From positions 1-7,915 of the forward strand of contig JACESW010000052.1 in assembly GCA_013911625.1 (NCBI GenBank): a stretch of DNA of 7,915 nucleotides, given 5' to 3'. This document shows, one piece after another, positions 6,414 through 7,915 of this stretch (the first letter of the stretch is position 1; each line of letters opens with the position of its first letter). The translations under genes were made by a program, and so were the position numbers. The DNA comes from Cryomorphaceae bacterium. Its GTDB lineage: Bacteria > Bacteroidota > Bacteroidia > Flavobacteriales > Schleiferiaceae. The notes below the pieces were generated by a model that was not told the origin of the DNA, searched no databases, and saw nothing but the letters and a program-made list of their open reading frames with translations.

Positions 6414-7915
6414 TTAACGTACGATAAGAACTTTTCCTTGTGCCGTTACTTCTCCTAAATCGTCTGTGGCGTAGATGATATATACACCAGATGCTACCGG
6501 ATGACCGTCCAATTTTGTCCCGTCCCATTGCGCCTGTCCACCGGCAGCCTGCATGTCGTAGACCAAGGCGCCACTCACGTCCGTCACCTTAATTCTTGCG
6601 TCCTCGCTGTTTCCTTGGATGAAAATAGGCCCCTCGTAGCCAGGTCGAACCGGGTTGGGGTAGATGTGTAATTCCGGGTAGTAGCCGTTGTATCCCGGCG
6701 TGGCATCGCCTCTAAACCCGATCAATCCCGCATCGGTGGCAATCAACACTTCACCGGTCGTAGGATCTGTAGCTATGCTTAGAATAGTATTGCTCAACAG
6801 CGGGCTGTTTTCCGCGGTGAACTGATGAATGGTTCTTAACCCGTCCGGGCTGACCAAGAAGAGGCCTGCACCTCGAGTACCGAGCCACTTTTGATTGCCG
6901 CCGTCCACATGAATGGCGCTCACTGGATTTTCGCCAAGCAATTTCTGAACGACCCCTTCCTCTTCAAAAAGAATAGGTCGTGCATCCCTGTTGCCTGTGC
7001 CGTCAAATACATTTTCTGGGCTGTATAAAACCACCAATCCTTCATCGGTACCTATCCAAAGCTCGCCGTCGTTATCAAAGGCCATGCTCAGTACCTTATC
7101 TGAAGGAAGGTTCCCGTTCCCAACCCCTGAGCTCACCTGACGCTTAATGCCGACACCTCCGCTTTCCGAATAGCCGTACAAGCCGTTCGTCCTGCTCTGG
7201 ATAAAAACCATACCGTCTTTGGCTATAACGTCTTTTAAGGCCACGGCATCTGCCCCAGGACTCAACGAATAGGCACTAAAGTTGCCCTCTTCGTCTATGC
7301 TGTAAAGCGGCGTGCTCACTAAGGACTGTACGCCCCAAAGGGTGCCGTTTTCGTCGAAGGTAATGCCGCCGGTGCGAAGGTCGCTAGCATTACCACCAAC
7401 CCCTTTTAATACACCACCGGTATTTGTGGTGCCATAGAAGGCGACGGTATCGGCGAAAGATGGGTCGCTCATTCCCTCGAGTTTGATAAGTCCCTTGCCC
7501 CAAGAGCTTAGGTAAAGTTCACTGGCCCCAGTGGCTGATATCTTGAATGCTGCATCCACAATGTCTGTGGCGCTGTAGAGTTTTTCAAAGCCGAAATTGG
7601 TCCAATCTTGACCCGAATACACACTGGCACCATCGGCAACGAAGGTTTTTGTCCAGAGGTCGGTGAGTGCACCTGGAGCGAGGATGACGCCGCCAAAGCT
7701 CTCGGGACCTCCTGGTTCAGTGGAGGTCGAGTAGGTGAAGTTTCTACCCTGCCCGTAGCCAATGACCTTGTACGAACGATCGCTGTAGGGCGAAGGCGGT
7801 AAGAACCTTTTCACCTTACTACCATCCCGTACGCGGATGAGCCCGGTTTTAAAGTTTCCGATGTAGATAGAGCCGTCGGCTTTGTGTTGCACGGCAGCGA
7901 TGGGGCGTAATACAC
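6414..7915 (-). CDS. porZ: PorZ-like type IX secretion surface-attachment protein, 5' end cut by window edge
   Basis: The frame runs 499 residues from the right edge to its stop with no interruption. The GTG at 7890-7892 is not taken as the start, because coding continues through it (IAAVQHKADG). Residues below count from that GTG. Most of the visible part is beta-propeller, with blade motifs such as NDGELWIGTDEGLVVL (274-289), GGNQKWLGTRGAGLFLV (331-347) and TGEVLIATDAGLIGF (379-393). A T9SS C-terminal sorting-type domain follows (about 407-492), starting HIYPNPV and ending KVLIVR. The order of propeller then CTD, and the stretch around VVQKLLGENPVSAIHVDGG, match flavobacterial PorZ as I know it. 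PorZ belongs to the PorU-PorV-PorQ-PorZ surface complex that anchors T9SS cargo to anionic LPS. Known PorZ proteins are near 780 residues, so about 280 N-terminal residues should lie off the edge. The alternative is another propeller protein carrying a sorting domain as cargo. Confidence 0.85.
   Translation of the reverse strand, partial: VLRPIAAVQHKADGSIYIGNFKTGLIRVRDGSKVKRFLPPSPYSDRSYKVIGYGQGRNFTYSTSTEPGGPESFGGVILAPGALTDLWTKTFVADGASVYSGQDWTNFGFEKLYSATDIVDAAFKISATGASELYLSSWGKGLIKLEGMSDPSFADTVAFYGTTNTGGVLKGVGGNASDLRTGGITFDENGTLWGVQSLVSTPLYSIDEEGNFSAYSLSPGADAVALKDVIAKDGMVFIQSRTNGLYGYSESGGVGIKRQVSSGVGNGNLPSDKVLSMAFDNDGELWIGTDEGLVVLYSPENVFDGTGNRDARPILFEEEGVVQKLLGENPVSAIHVDGGNQKWLGTRGAGLFLVSPDGLRTIHQFTAENSPLLSNTILSIATDPTTGEVLIATDAGLIGFRGDATPGYNGYYPELHIYPNPVRPGYEGPIFIQGNSEDARIKVTDVSGALVYDMQAAGGQAQWDGTKLDGHPVASGVYIIYATDDLGEVTAQGKVLIVR

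Noticed and set aside
7890..7915. The GTG at 7890-7892 as the true start of the PorZ-like gene.
   Set aside because: Coding continues upstream through it to the window edge with propeller-like sequence, no signal peptide follows, and the remaining protein would be far shorter than PorZ.

Overview
The window looks like a chromosomal piece of a marine-type Bacteroidota, most likely a flavobacterial lineage. Three genes point there: an outer-membrane barrel of the Bacteroidota type with a carboxypeptidase-regulatory-like N-terminus, a PorZ-like type IX secretion (T9SS) component with its C-terminal sorting-type domain, and a class A penicillin-binding protein with Bacteroidota-style sequence. 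Shine-Dalgarno sequences are absent before the genes, which fits that phylum. Base composition looks balanced, near 50% G+C by eye. The genus cannot be told from this sequence.

Layout, left to right. Three genes run rightward: a YwaF/TMEM164-family multi-pass membrane protein (29-739); a TonB-receptor-like outer-membrane beta-barrel protein (865-3336), preceded by a leader that can fold (786-836) and followed by a strong intrinsic terminator (3349-3380); and a small unrecognised exported or membrane protein (3407-4072). Two genes run leftward: porZ, cut by the right edge (6414-7915), then 32 bases later a bifunctional peptidoglycan synthase, PBP1A (4075-6381). The two blocks converge, with only two bases between the stop codons of the orphan gene and PBP1A.

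All five products are envelope proteins: inner-membrane lipid or unknown function, outer-membrane barrel, exported orphan, peptidoglycan synthesis and T9SS surface attachment. Nothing shows that they form one system. The porZ-PBP1A pair is the most plausible co-transcribed unit. I saw no tRNA, rRNA, CRISPR array, insertion sequence, phage gene or defence cassette. Apart from the orphan gene, this reads as ordinary core-genome content. There is no gene-free stretch above 300 bases; the longest is the 125-base gap at 740-864.
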